From CAZRCG01 sp964598565 (GTDB lineage Bacteria; Bdellovibrionota; UBA2394): a stretch of DNA of 64,000 bases. How positions within the stretch are numbered: position 1 is the first letter of the stretch; each line of letters starts with the position of its first letter. This document shows, piece after piece, positions 1-8,076 of the stretch. The stretch is from NCBI GenBank assembly GCA_964598565.1, contig CAZRCG010000010.1, positions 1-64,000 of the forward strand, in the 5' to 3' direction. The notes under the pieces are model-generated. The model worked only from the letters and a program-made list of their open reading frames with translations. It had not been told where the DNA came from and did no database searches. The translations under genes and the position numbers were made by a program.

Positions 1-623
1 AGCCGAATTCGCCACCAAAACTGACCCCCCTGCGGGCTAGGTCGACGATTTACGCTCTTTTTATCAGTAGTGGCTTAAACAAGACGAAGGATCAGCTTTT
101 AGGGGCCGAAGATCGATTTGTCCTGGATGGTCTGGATCAGATGATTCAGGTCTATGAGGACGAGAAGAAGCGGTATGAGAAAGAGTTTGCCAGGCTATCT
201 CGAAGTCATAAAGTACTTCGAGATTTGAAATCTCTCCCAGGCATTGGGGAAGTGCATGCACTTAAGATTGCAGCCATGGTAGTGGAAGCGAATCGATTTC
301 CATCGAAGGGGCATTTTTTAAGTTATTGCGGGCTGGTTCAATTGGATCAGATGACGGGAGGTAAGAGTTTTGGGAAGAAGAGGTCTCGATGCTGCCGGCT
401 ATTGAAGAATGTTTTTAAAACGGCAGCGTTATCAGCGACCCAGGACCATGTGAAAAATCCGATGCGAGATTTTTATCTCTTTCTTCAGAATGAGAGGCGC
501 TATCCCGAATATAAAGCACGTCACATGATCGCGAGAAGGCTTTCGATTTTAGCCTTTGGAATTATGAAAACAGGTGAGAAATACAAAGTTGAAAGGGGGC
601 CCACCGAAGTCAAGGCAGCTTAA
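1..623 (+). CDS. IS110-family transposase, 3' part (5' end outside window)
   Basis: The reading frame is already open at the left edge (codons from base 3) and ends at TAA 621-623, so this is the C-terminal part of a longer protein; the first internal ATG at 141 is not the true start. The visible part has a basic coiled region followed by SLPGIGEVHALKIAAMV, a helix-hairpin-helix-like segment, and YCGLVQLDQMTGGKSFGKK, which are typical of the Transposase_20 (IS116/IS110/IS902) C-terminal domain carrying the serine nucleophile. The N-terminal DEDD RuvC-like domain is to the left of the window. IS110 elements recombine through a bridge RNA and normally lack long terminal inverted repeats, so the right end cannot be placed by eye. 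It lies beside a flagellin gene that lacks its 3' domain. Confidence 0.85.
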   Translation, partial: PNSPPKLTPLRARSTIYALFISSGLNKTKDQLLGAEDRFVLDGLDQMIQVYEDEKKRYEKEFARLSRSHKVLRDLKSLPGIGEVHALKIAAMVVEANRFPSKGHFLSYCGLVQLDQMTGGKSFGKKRSRCCRLLKNVFKTAALSATQDHVKNPMRDFYLFLQNERRYPEYKARHMIARRLSILAFGIMKTGEKYKVERGPTEVKAA

Positions 624-732
624 TTTTCTGAAATATCGCAGATCTTCGAGAATCTGATGGCTCTTGGTGAATAATCAGGACGACACAGAAACTTGCAGAT
701 GGGGAGAGAGATCTCAATGGTAATGTTAACAC

Positions 733-751
733 CTCGAAATTTAATTTCGAG
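733..751. repeat. Perfect 9-bp inverted repeat downstream of IS110 transposase
   Basis: CTCGAAATT and AATTTCGAG are separated by one T. A second small stem (CAGAT 639-643 / ATCTG 652-656) lies closer to the transposase stop. These are the clearest structures in the noncoding strip 624-809. They could belong to the right end of the element or to a structured RNA; there is no direct proof of either. Confidence 0.45.
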
Positions 752-809
752 AGATTGTTCAGGTCGCCGGTTAGGCCCTCCTCATTTAATCTGAATTTAT
801 TATAGCCGG

Positions 810-849
810 CTTTTTTCTACGGGGTCTTTAGAGGCCCCTTCGAAAAAAG
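810..849. terminator. Bidirectional terminator-like hairpin between IS110 and flagellin
   Basis: CTTTTTTC (810-817) and GAAAAAAG (842-849) flank a GGGGTC/GGCCCC stem (821-826 / 833-838, one G-U pair) with a six-base loop. Either strand reads a GC stem followed by a T-rich arm, so it can serve the transposase on the plus strand and the flagellin gene, which ends at 869, on the minus strand. Confidence 0.6.
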
Positions 850-868
850 TCAGAGCTCAAAAAGACGC

Positions 869-1756
869 CTATGAAAATGTGCGAATAAAGAAAAGATTCT
901 GACTGGGCAAAGGAATGCCAACCATGAATGGATTGGATTTAGAAAGATCTTGGATCCCGATTTTGTACTCCGACACACCGTGCAGACCGTCAGCAAAAAA
1001 ATAAGACTTTGCTGAATGGAATCTCTTTTTTTCTTTACTGCCTTTTCCAAAGACATTACCCAGTCGCACGGAAATGGTGTCGCCATCTCGGTTAGCTAGG
1101 ACGATATCGAGTTTGGAGTCGCCATTGAGGTCGGCGAGTACGGGAGATGAATAAGGCGACGAGGCCCCCGGCAAGCTCAACGTTGTGGCCTGGGTAAAGG
1201 CACCGGTGCCCACAGTGATCGGCACTTCTACAGTCGCATCGTTCTCGGCCGTAAAAGCATCGATGCTTTTCGTAGATTGAAGTGAGAGATCGATGCGTTG
1301 ATTCGCTTGCGAGCCTACTTGAAGCAAGAGCCTCTGCAGTGAGCCATCCAGTAATCTGGTGCCATTGAAATCGGTATCCGTAACCAGGCGATTGTATTCG
1401 TGCAGTAGTTGCTGAAGCTCCCCGTCTAAGTGCGCGCGATCCTGACTCGAGTAGGTACCGTTAGCGGCCTGAACGGCAAGTTCTCGCATGCGCTGAACGA
1501 TTTGAGTTTGCTCGGCCATCGCACCTTCTGCCGTATTTAAGAAACCGAGAGCATCATTTATATTACGAGTGGCTTGCCGCATCGCTCGAACTTGAGCTTC
1601 TAAGCCATTACTCATGGCGAGACCCGACGCATCATCGCGCGCCGAATTAATACGCTTGCCCGAGGCAAGGCGCTCCATAGAGCGAGCCAACCCCTTGGTG
1701 ATATTGGCAAGGTTTCGCTGGGCTTGGAGGCTAGCGATATTGGTATTAACTCTCAT
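869..1756 (-). CDS. Flagellin N-terminal domain fused to FG-GAP/VCBS-like repeat; C-terminal domain absent
   Basis: Residues 1-140 are a textbook flagellin D0/D1 N-terminal region: MRVNTNIASLQAQRNL, LASGKRINSARDDASGLA, and later RMRELAVQAANGTYSS and DFNGTRLLDG. From about residue 205 the sequence changes to an FG-GAP/VCBS-type unit, with ADLNGDSKLDIVLANRDGD followed by SVRLGN, then a poorer second unit (FHSAKSY... IQDL). The stop follows at residue 295, and the C-terminal D1/D0 helices needed for polymerisation are missing. Normal flagellins of this length carry both termini. The gene ends 20 nt before a terminator-like hairpin and next to an IS110 element, so deletion by a mobile element is plausible. 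It has a sigma-28-like promoter. It could be a decayed surface-decorated flagellin or a specialised non-polymerising form. Confidence 0.85.
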   Translation of the reverse strand: MRVNTNIASLQAQRNLANITKGLARSMERLASGKRINSARDDASGLAMSNGLEAQVRAMRQATRNINDALGFLNTAEGAMAEQTQIVQRMRELAVQAANGTYSSQDRAHLDGELQQLLHEYNRLVTDTDFNGTRLLDGSLQRLLLQVGSQANQRIDLSLQSTKSIDAFTAENDATVEVPITVGTGAFTQATTLSLPGASSPYSSPVLADLNGDSKLDIVLANRDGDTISVRLGNVFGKGSKEKKRFHSAKSYFFADGLHGVSEYKIGIQDLSKSNPFMVGIPLPSQNLFFIRTFS

Positions 1757-1771
1757 AGTCTCTCACTGGGT

Positions 1772-1798
1772 CTATCGGCGTCATGTCTGAAATCTTCG
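1772..1798 (-). promoter_or_regulatory. Putative sigma-28 (FliA) promoter of flagellin gene
   Basis: Reading the minus strand, CGAAGATT (1798-1791) is followed by an 11-nt spacer and GCCGATAG (1779-1772). The FliA consensus is TAAAGTTT-N11-GCCGATAA, giving 5/8 and 7/8 matches with exact spacing. The -10 element lies 15 nt upstream of the flagellin ATG. Confidence 0.6.
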
Positions 1799-1982
1799 CG
1801 CTTTAACGCAGAGTTACGAAACAGAACGATGACGCAGCGCCAGAGCGGGAGCATGATTCGGAAATCGGATTAAAGAAATAATCTCGATAGAGTTGATGCC
1901 TGGCGTCGAAATATTTTTAAACTTCGACTAACGCGGGGCCGCATGCGCGTGATGGTGGTGCGACTCCTGTGTAAATCATGCG

Positions 1983-3083
1983 TCACAGAAGTGAGAGATT
2001 CGCGAGCATCTTATCGGTCAGTCCCGGTACAGCCAGGGATGCTTTGGCGCCGAATCCTGAAAAGGCAAAAACACGCCGATGATGAAGCAGCGTTTCGCAA
2101 AGGGGTATCTGGCCAGCTCTCGTCCAGCGAGAGCGAGTCCAAATTTTCTGCACGTGCACTGTAAGGTCAGGGCACGCAAAAAATTCTTTTAAATCCTGGA
2201 TCAGCTCGAGAGCGGCCGTCTCGTCGCTTGCCAGCTCGCTGCCGTCGTCCTTCGTGCGTCGAAGCTCGTTACGGTCTGCTTGCGTGGGTCGATCGGTATG
2301 ACCTCGTTCGTCGGGGTAAACGACTCTCTCAAAAGTAGCCCCCAGAGAATGGTAGCCTTGAGAATCTTTGGGGCTAAGGTGCCGTTTAAAATTTACAATG
2401 AATGGAAAATCAAAACGATTATCGGCTAAGAAAATTTCGATAATCCGACCCTGAATTTCTCTTAGCTCTACACGACGTCGCAGATACGAGGGGCAGGTCA
2501 AGACCACCATGTCGGCGCGAAGTGATTGACCCTGCTCATTCGCAATGACCACTTCGTCAGTCGACTCCGCAAACTCCTGCAGCTTCCACGACAGATGCAT
2601 CTCGATCTCAGTCTCAATATGAGCCAAGAGCCGTTGGCAGAGATCACGCAGTGAGAGCATTTTCACCCACGGCAGCCACAAAGAGCCTCGTGAGCAGCGA
2701 AGGCCCAATTTTTTTTCAGTCTGATCTGCGGTGAGTTGCTGATAGGCGGGCGCTGCCAGTTGGTGGCTAGTTAAAGCTCGCTGCCAGCGTTTCTCTTCTC
2801 GATCGTTCATGGCGAGCTTAAGCAAGCCCGGTTGTTGATAGGGAGCTTTCAGTTCTTTCAATAAGAGATCAAGTTGGAGGCGACCGCGTAAAGAGATGTC
2901 GGACAAAACAGTGGGAATGGCCGATAGAGTAGGAAACGTAACGGCCCTCTCATGAGACGAGCCTTCTGCAGCGATACGATTGGCACCCTCAACGATTGTG
3001 ACCAAAAAACCTTTCTTCAAGCATTCATAGGCGAGGGTAAGGCCAGCGATGCCAGCACCGACTATCGCAACGTGTTTTTTCAT
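1983..3083 (-). CDS. FAD-dependent oxidoreductase, MnmC2-like (DAO superfamily)
   Basis: The N-terminus HVAIVGAGIAGLTLAYECLK is a GxGxxG dinucleotide-binding motif, followed by the acidic end of beta-2 (TIVEGA). A segment GSSHERAVTFPTLS resembles the FAD-contacting loop of the MnmC oxidase domain (GASGN..G..P.LS), and GSLWLPWVKMLSLRDLCQRL resembles its 'G.l..P.gGw..p..lc..ll' stretch. The end, RVFAFSGFGAKASLAVPGL, is the usual C-terminal FAD-binding turn. In MnmC this domain removes the carboxymethyl group from cmnm5s2U34 in tRNA. The matching methyltransferase MnmD is encoded separately 4.2 kb away on the same strand, which supports the assignment. Another DAO-family oxidase is possible because substrate residues cannot be checked by eye. 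Confidence 0.6.
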   Translation of the reverse strand: MKKHVAIVGAGIAGLTLAYECLKKGFLVTIVEGANRIAAEGSSHERAVTFPTLSAIPTVLSDISLRGRLQLDLLLKELKAPYQQPGLLKLAMNDREEKRWQRALTSHQLAAPAYQQLTADQTEKKLGLRCSRGSLWLPWVKMLSLRDLCQRLLAHIETEIEMHLSWKLQEFAESTDEVVIANEQGQSLRADMVVLTCPSYLRRRVELREIQGRIIEIFLADNRFDFPFIVNFKRHLSPKDSQGYHSLGATFERVVYPDERGHTDRPTQADRNELRRTKDDGSELASDETAALELIQDLKEFFACPDLTVHVQKIWTRSRWTRAGQIPLCETLLHHRRVFAFSGFGAKASLAVPGLTDKMLANLSLL

Positions 3084-3309
3084 ATAACGATTTTTCTCAT
3101 AGAGAGATTGGAGTCATTAATGTTCCACTCATTTGCTGCTCTTCTTTCTGACTCAAACTTAAAACTGAGTCAAAAGATTCGCGGCCATCCGATTATAGGC
3201 GAAGGTACTGGCAGAACAGGGTCCTGATGAGTCTGCAAGCGGCAACGCCCTGTGGTCGTCCTTCAAAAGCCATTGACTCACCGGAGTGGGCTCCATAACC
3301 TTGCCAGCG

Positions 3310-4131
3310 ATGACACCCACCGCTGCTTCTATTTTTAAAGGTCCCTGGTCTACAGCCATCGCATGTTTATTTGTCTTTGTTTCTTGTTTGTTGAGCCCAC
3401 CATCTGCAATGGCGAGTGGAGGGTACTATTATCACCTCCGCGTAAAAGTGAAAGGAGACAGGAATGATTCTAAGGGTGGAAAGCCAGAGATATTCTCGGT
3501 GGATGTGTCCGAGGAGAATCAAATGGTGGAATCGCTGTCTTCGTTTAGTCTTAAGTCACCTTTGGCGCTTACTCGGGCACCGTTCAATCCAGTGGGGGAA
3601 GAAATCAGTTTCATCGAACACTGTGATCGTGACCTCGCTTTCTTAAAGGCGAACCTGAAAAAATATCGCGAACTTGCGGAGAGACTCTATCGAGACGCGC
3701 TTTCGCCAAAATCCAATTTTTCTATGGCAATCCAGTTTCTGTCACATGCGGGGCTGGTCAAACAGGCCTTTAATCATCGTATTTCCGTTTCCGAACTTCT
3801 GTCTTATCAAGACTGGTTTTTTTCGAAGGTGGTTCCAGTTGCAAAGACGAACAACCTTCTTTCACTTCCTCGTGAGGAAGTAGATTTTGACGTACACTTT
3901 ATCATTCCTTTGTTGATTCATGGGACTGTGATTCGAAGGGGGATTCTGCCTCCGTACGAGATTTCATTTGATCGAAAGGACGCCGAGATTACAGCCGGTA
4001 TACAAAACGAGGCGAAGGATACAACTCTGTATCAATTACGGACGGGGATTTTTGATGTCACAACGCAGCCTCAGGCTAACATTGGCGTTATTGAAGTTCA
4101 GAGCTGCGAAAGATTGTTGGCACAAATGTGA
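3310..4131 (+). CDS. Secreted hypothetical protein with signal peptide
   Basis: I do not recognise a family. The ATG at 3310 gives TAASIFKGPW followed by the hydrophobic run STAIACLFVFVSCLLSPPSA and a likely signal-peptidase I site at AMA-SG. A GTG at 3286 is in frame and would add eight residues; neither start has a good ribosome-binding site. The mature protein (about 240 aa) starts with a Tyr-rich strand, and only one cysteine near residue 110 and one near the C-terminus are seen. It is divergent from the FAD oxidoreductase; the 200-nt space between them contains a GACTCA/TGAGTC inverted repeat (3150-3171). A periplasmic or outer-surface location is inferred. Confidence 0.6.
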   Translation: MTPTAASIFKGPWSTAIACLFVFVSCLLSPPSAMASGGYYYHLRVKVKGDRNDSKGGKPEIFSVDVSEENQMVESLSSFSLKSPLALTRAPFNPVGEEISFIEHCDRDLAFLKANLKKYRELAERLYRDALSPKSNFSMAIQFLSHAGLVKQAFNHRISVSELLSYQDWFFSKVVPVAKTNNLLSLPREEVDFDVHFIIPLLIHGTVIRRGILPPYEISFDRKDAEITAGIQNEAKDTTLYQLRTGIFDVTTQPQANIGVIEVQSCERLLAQM

Positions 4132-4420
4132 TAAGTAGGATTAATGCATCTACCGGCGAGATCATCGACAAGGTGCTCAAGGGTTAGACCCTTAGGATTA
4201 TGAAACATGGCAGACTGGTAGCCGAGATAGGTCCGCCCCGTGATTGTCCTCCCAGGCTCTTAAAGACTGTTCAATAGAAATTGTTATGATGCAACTTTTT
4301 TAAACAGCTGCGAATTATAAGTCAAAAATATCAGATACTTAAATTTTTGATGTTCTATACCATTACGATTCTTTAAACACGTTCTACTACGGTTCGACTT
4401 TCTGGGTTATAGACTCTCGC

Positions 4421-5329
4421 ATGTCTCAAGCAGCAAAAATGGTAGACAATCTTCTAAGTCACTTCGATCCCTCCAAGGGCTTGGTTCAAGACTTGTCTTT
4501 CGAGAAGACTTTTCGAAAGAGACTCAAGGATTTCATTTCTACCTCTAGCGGAGAATGGTCACTGCGAAAAATCGCTGCAGCTGCTGGGCTATCTGTTGGA
4601 AGTTTATCGCTATTCATGACTGGCAAGAGAGATCTGTCCTGGAAGGCCTCGCAAAAGATACTAAGCACTCTGCCGCTGAACGATAAAGATCGACATGTAC
4701 TTGAGTTGCTTTGGGCCTGGTCTTATAGCCATTCTCCTGAAAAAAAGCTTTCAGCACTGCGGCAGCTTTGTCGGATGAAACCGTTCAAAGAGGTATTTAA
4801 AAATGAAATTGAATATGCCTCTTATTTAAGTGATTGGCTTCACGTCACTCTTCGCGAGCTCTGTCAGCTGAAAAACTTTCGTCTCGACATCAGCTGGATA
4901 CAAAAGCGTCTCTGCTTTTTTGCAACCCCAACCGACGTCCGACGGGCACTTCGTTTTCTTAAAGAGAAAAACTTTGTAAGTGTTGACGCCGACGGTCGCG
5001 TGATTGTGCGAGATAAGGCTATTTCATGCCGTGGTCAATTTTTCTTGCTGACGATGAATTCATTTCATCAGACCATGCTTGAACTCGCGAAGCAGAGTAT
5101 TGCAAGAAGAAAGTCCTCCGAGCGTTACGTTGAGGGGATCACTTTTGCAGTGTCCAAAGCCGCTCTGCCCCGTGTGAATGAAGTATTAAGACAGGCCATC
5201 CAAAAAATTCATCAGATTTCTGAAGAGTGCTCTGAGCCTGAAATGATTTTTCAGGCGGAATGTTTAGCATTCCCTCTGGTGGATACAACCACAGAAGTGG
5301 ATCCAAAATCGAATCGTCGAAAGGTGTGA
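4421..5329 (+). CDS. TIGR02147-family protein (predicted helix-turn-helix regulator)
   Basis: This 302-aa protein matches the layout of TIGR02147, a family abundant in Bdellovibrionota and Fibrobacter. The N-terminal helix-turn-helix (about residues 28-65) contains SLRKIAAAAGLSVGSLSLFM followed by TGKRDLS. The middle has YLSDWLHVTLRELCQLKNF and DISWIQKRL, then a winged-helix-like part ending FVSVDADGRV. The C-terminus carries the family's usual block ending in FQAECLAFPLVD. The role is unknown, but members are thought to be DNA-binding. It is followed after 55 nt by a lipoprotein gene on the same strand, a pairing that suggests control of an envelope protein. TATAGA lies 7 nt before the ATG, and there is no Shine-Dalgarno. 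Confidence 0.85.
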   Translation: MSQAAKMVDNLLSHFDPSKGLVQDLSFEKTFRKRLKDFISTSSGEWSLRKIAAAAGLSVGSLSLFMTGKRDLSWKASQKILSTLPLNDKDRHVLELLWAWSYSHSPEKKLSALRQLCRMKPFKEVFKNEIEYASYLSDWLHVTLRELCQLKNFRLDISWIQKRLCFFATPTDVRRALRFLKEKNFVSVDADGRVIVRDKAISCRGQFFLLTMNSFHQTMLELAKQSIARRKSSERYVEGITFAVSKAALPRVNEVLRQAIQKIHQISEECSEPEMIFQAECLAFPLVDTTTEVDPKSNRRKV

Positions 5330-5384
5330 GGAAATATTTATGACCACGAATTTAATATTTAACAAATATGACCAGGGAGACAGC

Positions 5385-6635
5385 ATGAAAGCGCTACTTT
5401 TTATCGTAAGTTTATTTTACCTATCAGGATGTGGTGAAGGCAATTCGGCAACGGTTGTAGGCAATCCACCTGAGCTTGTTCTTCAGGCAAGCTTAGCCGA
5501 CATAAAAGCTGTCGGCCTTGCATTGCCACAAGCTGCAGCGTCTCAACTCAGTTTGGCGATGTCGTCCGACTCAGCTTCTAACGTGCCTGGGGGATGGGCT
5601 GCATCAGCGTCAACACAATCTGCCACTTCTCCATCAGTCCTTCTCGGGCTTACCGAAAAAGGTGAGAGTATTGTGCTCGATGATAAGCAGTTTAATATCA
5701 AAGCGATAAAGGGCTTGAAGGGAGGCTTTCTGATGGAGGCTAACCTTGCGGCAGAATCTTCCGGTATGCGATTATTTTTTGTCAGAATCGATGGCAAGAT
5801 CTTCGATCTCTCCACAGAGGTTTATAGCAAAGTCGTTGGCGAACTGAGAATGTCAGACTTTCGGGGTCAAAATGATAAGAGGGATTTGTTTTTCAATGGC
5901 TGGTTATGGCAAGCGGAGGGGTCGAAGAGCGTTTTTTCAAAGATTAAGTTTGAAAATGGCGTTGGCGAGATCGTTCCAACTAACCTTCAGGGCGAGGTAT
6001 CAGTGAGCCAGCTGTCTGGCAATTTTGTGAGTCTCTCTAGTGGCACTGCAACTCAAATTCTAGATACAGTCTCTGGCAGAAGATTTAATTCAGATACAAG
6101 TTTTTTTATTGGCCTAACAAGTACCAAGGCTCTCGTTGACTCGATGCCCGTTTCTCTACTCGACTTTGATCGAGAAACGAGGGAGCCATTCCCATTTGTC
6201 GATAACTTGACAGGCTCCCGTTTAATGAATGATGGCATAGTGACCATCCAATATCGCCGTCTGCCTGATGACGTAAGCCGATTGAACTACAATGAACGTC
6301 GGTTTTACCATGTCGACCATTCAGGCAAGTTGACCGAGTTGCTCTCAGAGAACATTAAGGATATGACCATCGCCGCGGCGTCAGAAAATTATTTCATTTT
6401 TCGAGAGCTTTCTGAATTGTCTTACGTAAAACGAAATCGAGATGAACGACGTACGATTCTTAAAGATTTAAATATTCTCGATTTGAAGTTAGTGGGTTCG
6501 TGGTTGTTCTATCGAGCCGAGACGGTGAAAGGTGAATTAACAGCCGGCGTCTTTGACTTAGACAACGAACGGGCAACAGAAATTGAAGATTGGGCTCCAC
6601 GAATTAATTCGATTGAGCTCATAGCCGTAGAGTAG
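5385..6635 (+). CDS. Lipoprotein of unknown function paired with TIGR02147 regulator
   Basis: The start at ATG 5385 is preferred over an in-frame TG-type codon at 5340 because it has a GGGAGA ribosome site and yields a lipoprotein signal, MKALLFIVSLFYLSGC, with cysteine at residue 16. The mature N-terminus contains the motif ATVVGNPPELVL. The remaining roughly 400 residues are beta-rich, without any motif I recognise; there are blocks resembling a repeated blade pattern (for example SKIKFENG, RFYHVDHSGKLTEL) that would fit a propeller, but this is weak. It lies 55 nt after the TIGR02147 gene and is probably co-transcribed. Downstream is an imperfect hairpin (6645-6652 / 6691-6698) without a T-run. 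Confidence 0.75.
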   Translation: MKALLFIVSLFYLSGCGEGNSATVVGNPPELVLQASLADIKAVGLALPQAAASQLSLAMSSDSASNVPGGWAASASTQSATSPSVLLGLTEKGESIVLDDKQFNIKAIKGLKGGFLMEANLAAESSGMRLFFVRIDGKIFDLSTEVYSKVVGELRMSDFRGQNDKRDLFFNGWLWQAEGSKSVFSKIKFENGVGEIVPTNLQGEVSVSQLSGNFVSLSSGTATQILDTVSGRRFNSDTSFFIGLTSTKALVDSMPVSLLDFDRETREPFPFVDNLTGSRLMNDGIVTIQYRRLPDDVSRLNYNERRFYHVDHSGKLTELLSENIKDMTIAAASENYFIFRELSELSYVKRNRDERRTILKDLNILDLKLVGSWLFYRAETVKGELTAGVFDLDNERATEIEDWAPRINSIELIAVE

Positions 6636-6644
6636 GTTGTGGAT

Positions 6645-6698
6645 GACGACGCGACACTATAGGAGGCTTGTCGCCTAGCTCTGCTTTCTGGCGTCGTC
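6645..6698. repeat. Inverted repeat / nested hairpin downstream of lipoprotein gene
   Basis: GACGACGC (6645-6652) pairs with GCGTCGTC (6691-6698), enclosing a smaller AGGC/GCCT stem (6664-6676). No T-run follows, so it is not a classical intrinsic terminator. It could protect the 3' end or be a cruciform. Confidence 0.4.
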
Positions 6699-6865
6699 GC
6701 ACGATACTAAAGAAACAGGAGTTAACACTTTTCATGACGCGGCGGGTACGCCTTGCAGCGCGCGAGGTATGAGCTTTGACGCGCTAGTGGCGAACCCGCA
6801 GATCGACTACACTGAAAGAGTCTCCTGTCTCTCGCGTATCAACTCGGGGGAGATTTGGAGCTCCA

Positions 6866-7249
6866 ATGCGGCCGCGCAGCATTTTGTGTATCGACGACGA
6901 CTCTCAACTCATACAGGCTCTCACGCAACTTTTCGAATTTGAGGGCTATCAAGTCTGCTCTACGAGTCTTGTGGCGACCGCTTTAGAATTAATGCATCTC
7001 ATGAGGCCCGAGCTCATCATTCTTGATATTTCTATGCCCGATATGTCGGGCTTCGAGGTTCTTAAGCGAATTAAAGCGACGACACTAGGTCGGTCGATTC
7101 CCGTGATCATTCTCTCCGGTCAATACAACGAGCGCAATGTGGAGCATATGAAAGCCCTGGGTGCGGCCGAATTTCTTTCAAAGCCCCTTGAGCCATCCCA
7201 CTTGCTGGCTAGGGTGAACAGTGTTTGGCATCAGGGCCAAGAGGTTTGA
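6866..7249 (+). CDS. Single-domain response regulator (CheY-like receiver)
   Basis: The 127 residues make one complete receiver domain and nothing else. The acidic pocket is D10-D11-D12, the phospho-acceptor is D54 in LIILDISMPDMSG, the switch residue is S84 in VIILSG, and the conserved lysine is K106 in FLSKPLEP. With no output domain it should act by protein contact, as CheY- or SpoIIAA-like adaptors do. A GGAG at 6857-6860 sits 5 nt before the ATG. The cognate kinase is not in the window apart from the distant Ser/Thr kinase. It converges on mnmD with only 18 nt between the stop codons. Confidence 0.9.
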   Translation: MRPRSILCIDDDSQLIQALTQLFEFEGYQVCSTSLVATALELMHLMRPELIILDISMPDMSGFEVLKRIKATTLGRSIPVIILSGQYNERNVEHMKALGAAEFLSKPLEPSHLLARVNSVWHQGQEV

Positions 7250-7267
7250 GGTTTTTGGTCAGCGATA

Positions 7268-8041
7268 CTAATTCTGGCGCTCATTGAGCCGAGACCCGAG
7301 ATAAAGGTGCTCACGCTTTTGGCCAAAGCCCGGGCGTTTCTCGATACGAAAGCCCGCCGCTTGAAAGTTCCTTCGCACCCAGCCCGCAGCTGTAAAGGTT
7401 GTGCCGGTGGCTGTGGGGGCTGATTTGCTGAAGGCTATTTGTATTAGCTCGCTAGACCACATGTCGGGATTCACCTTGGGAGAAAATCCATCAAAGAACC
7501 AAGCGTCGATGCCTGCCTCAAAATCTAAAAGGCCAGGGGCGCACTCTTTCCAGACGAGGCGCAGCGTGAGATTCCAATCGTCAAAAACATAAGTAGAGAT
7601 GCTGTCAAGTTGTGGGCAATAAACCTCTAAGAGTCGATCGGTCAATGGCTGCAACGAGGGCCAACGTGTGAGAATGGTTTTGAGCTGGAGAGCCGACAGG
7701 GGATATCGCTCAACTGACTGATAGACTAAATGACCCGAGCTTCGATGCTGAAGCCAATGGTCTACGGTCGCCAAAAAATTGAGACCAGATCCAAACCCTG
7801 TCTCGCCTATACGAAACGTACTGCCAGTCGTTGCAGCAGAAAATCTCTCAGCGAGATTATTGCCATCGATGAAAATAAAACGACTTTCGGCAAGCCCGTC
7901 GCGGCTATCGAAATAGCGATCGCGAAAGCGCAGTGAGACCGGGCAGCCCTGCTCGTCAAAGGCGAGCTCGCCGTGCGCGGCCTCATGAACAAGCGGGTGA
8001 GTTTGAGCATTGTCACACGGAAAGTTGGGCCGCATATTCAA
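7268..8041 (-). CDS. mnmD: tRNA (mnm5s2U34)-methyltransferase MnmD
   Basis: This is a 257-aa stand-alone version of the N-terminal domain of MnmC, which methylates nm5s2U34 to mnm5s2U34 in the wobble position of several tRNAs using SAM. Diagnostic segments are FRIGETGFGSGLNFLATVDH (SAM-binding motif I), DAWFFDGFSPKVNPDMWS (the Asp-rich catalytic loop) and TTFTAAGWVRRNFQAAGF leading to KRPGFGQKREHL at the end. The C-terminal FAD domain of enterobacterial MnmC is absent here; a candidate for it is the FAD enzyme at 1983-3083. mnmD follows the two glycosyltransferase genes on the minus strand with 35 nt spacing and may be co-transcribed with them. Confidence 0.88.
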   Translation of the reverse strand: MNMRPNFPCDNAQTHPLVHEAAHGELAFDEQGCPVSLRFRDRYFDSRDGLAESRFIFIDGNNLAERFSAATTGSTFRIGETGFGSGLNFLATVDHWLQHRSSGHLVYQSVERYPLSALQLKTILTRWPSLQPLTDRLLEVYCPQLDSISTYVFDDWNLTLRLVWKECAPGLLDFEAGIDAWFFDGFSPKVNPDMWSSELIQIAFSKSAPTATGTTFTAAGWVRRNFQAAGFRIEKRPGFGQKREHLYLGSRLNERQN

Positions 8042-8076
8042 GTCTCTACAGGACGTTCGCGATAGCCGTAAAGAGC

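Noticed and set aside
3223..3260. CTGATGAG followed by a small stem, resembling a hammerhead ribozyme core
   Set aside because: The required GAAA after stem II and a pairing stem I around a GUC site are absent, so the match is probably chance.
4179..4193. AAGGGT-TAG-ACCCTT hairpin in the 289-nt space before the TIGR02147 gene
   Set aside because: A six-pair stem with a three-base loop but no T-run; too small to call a terminator or regulatory RNA.
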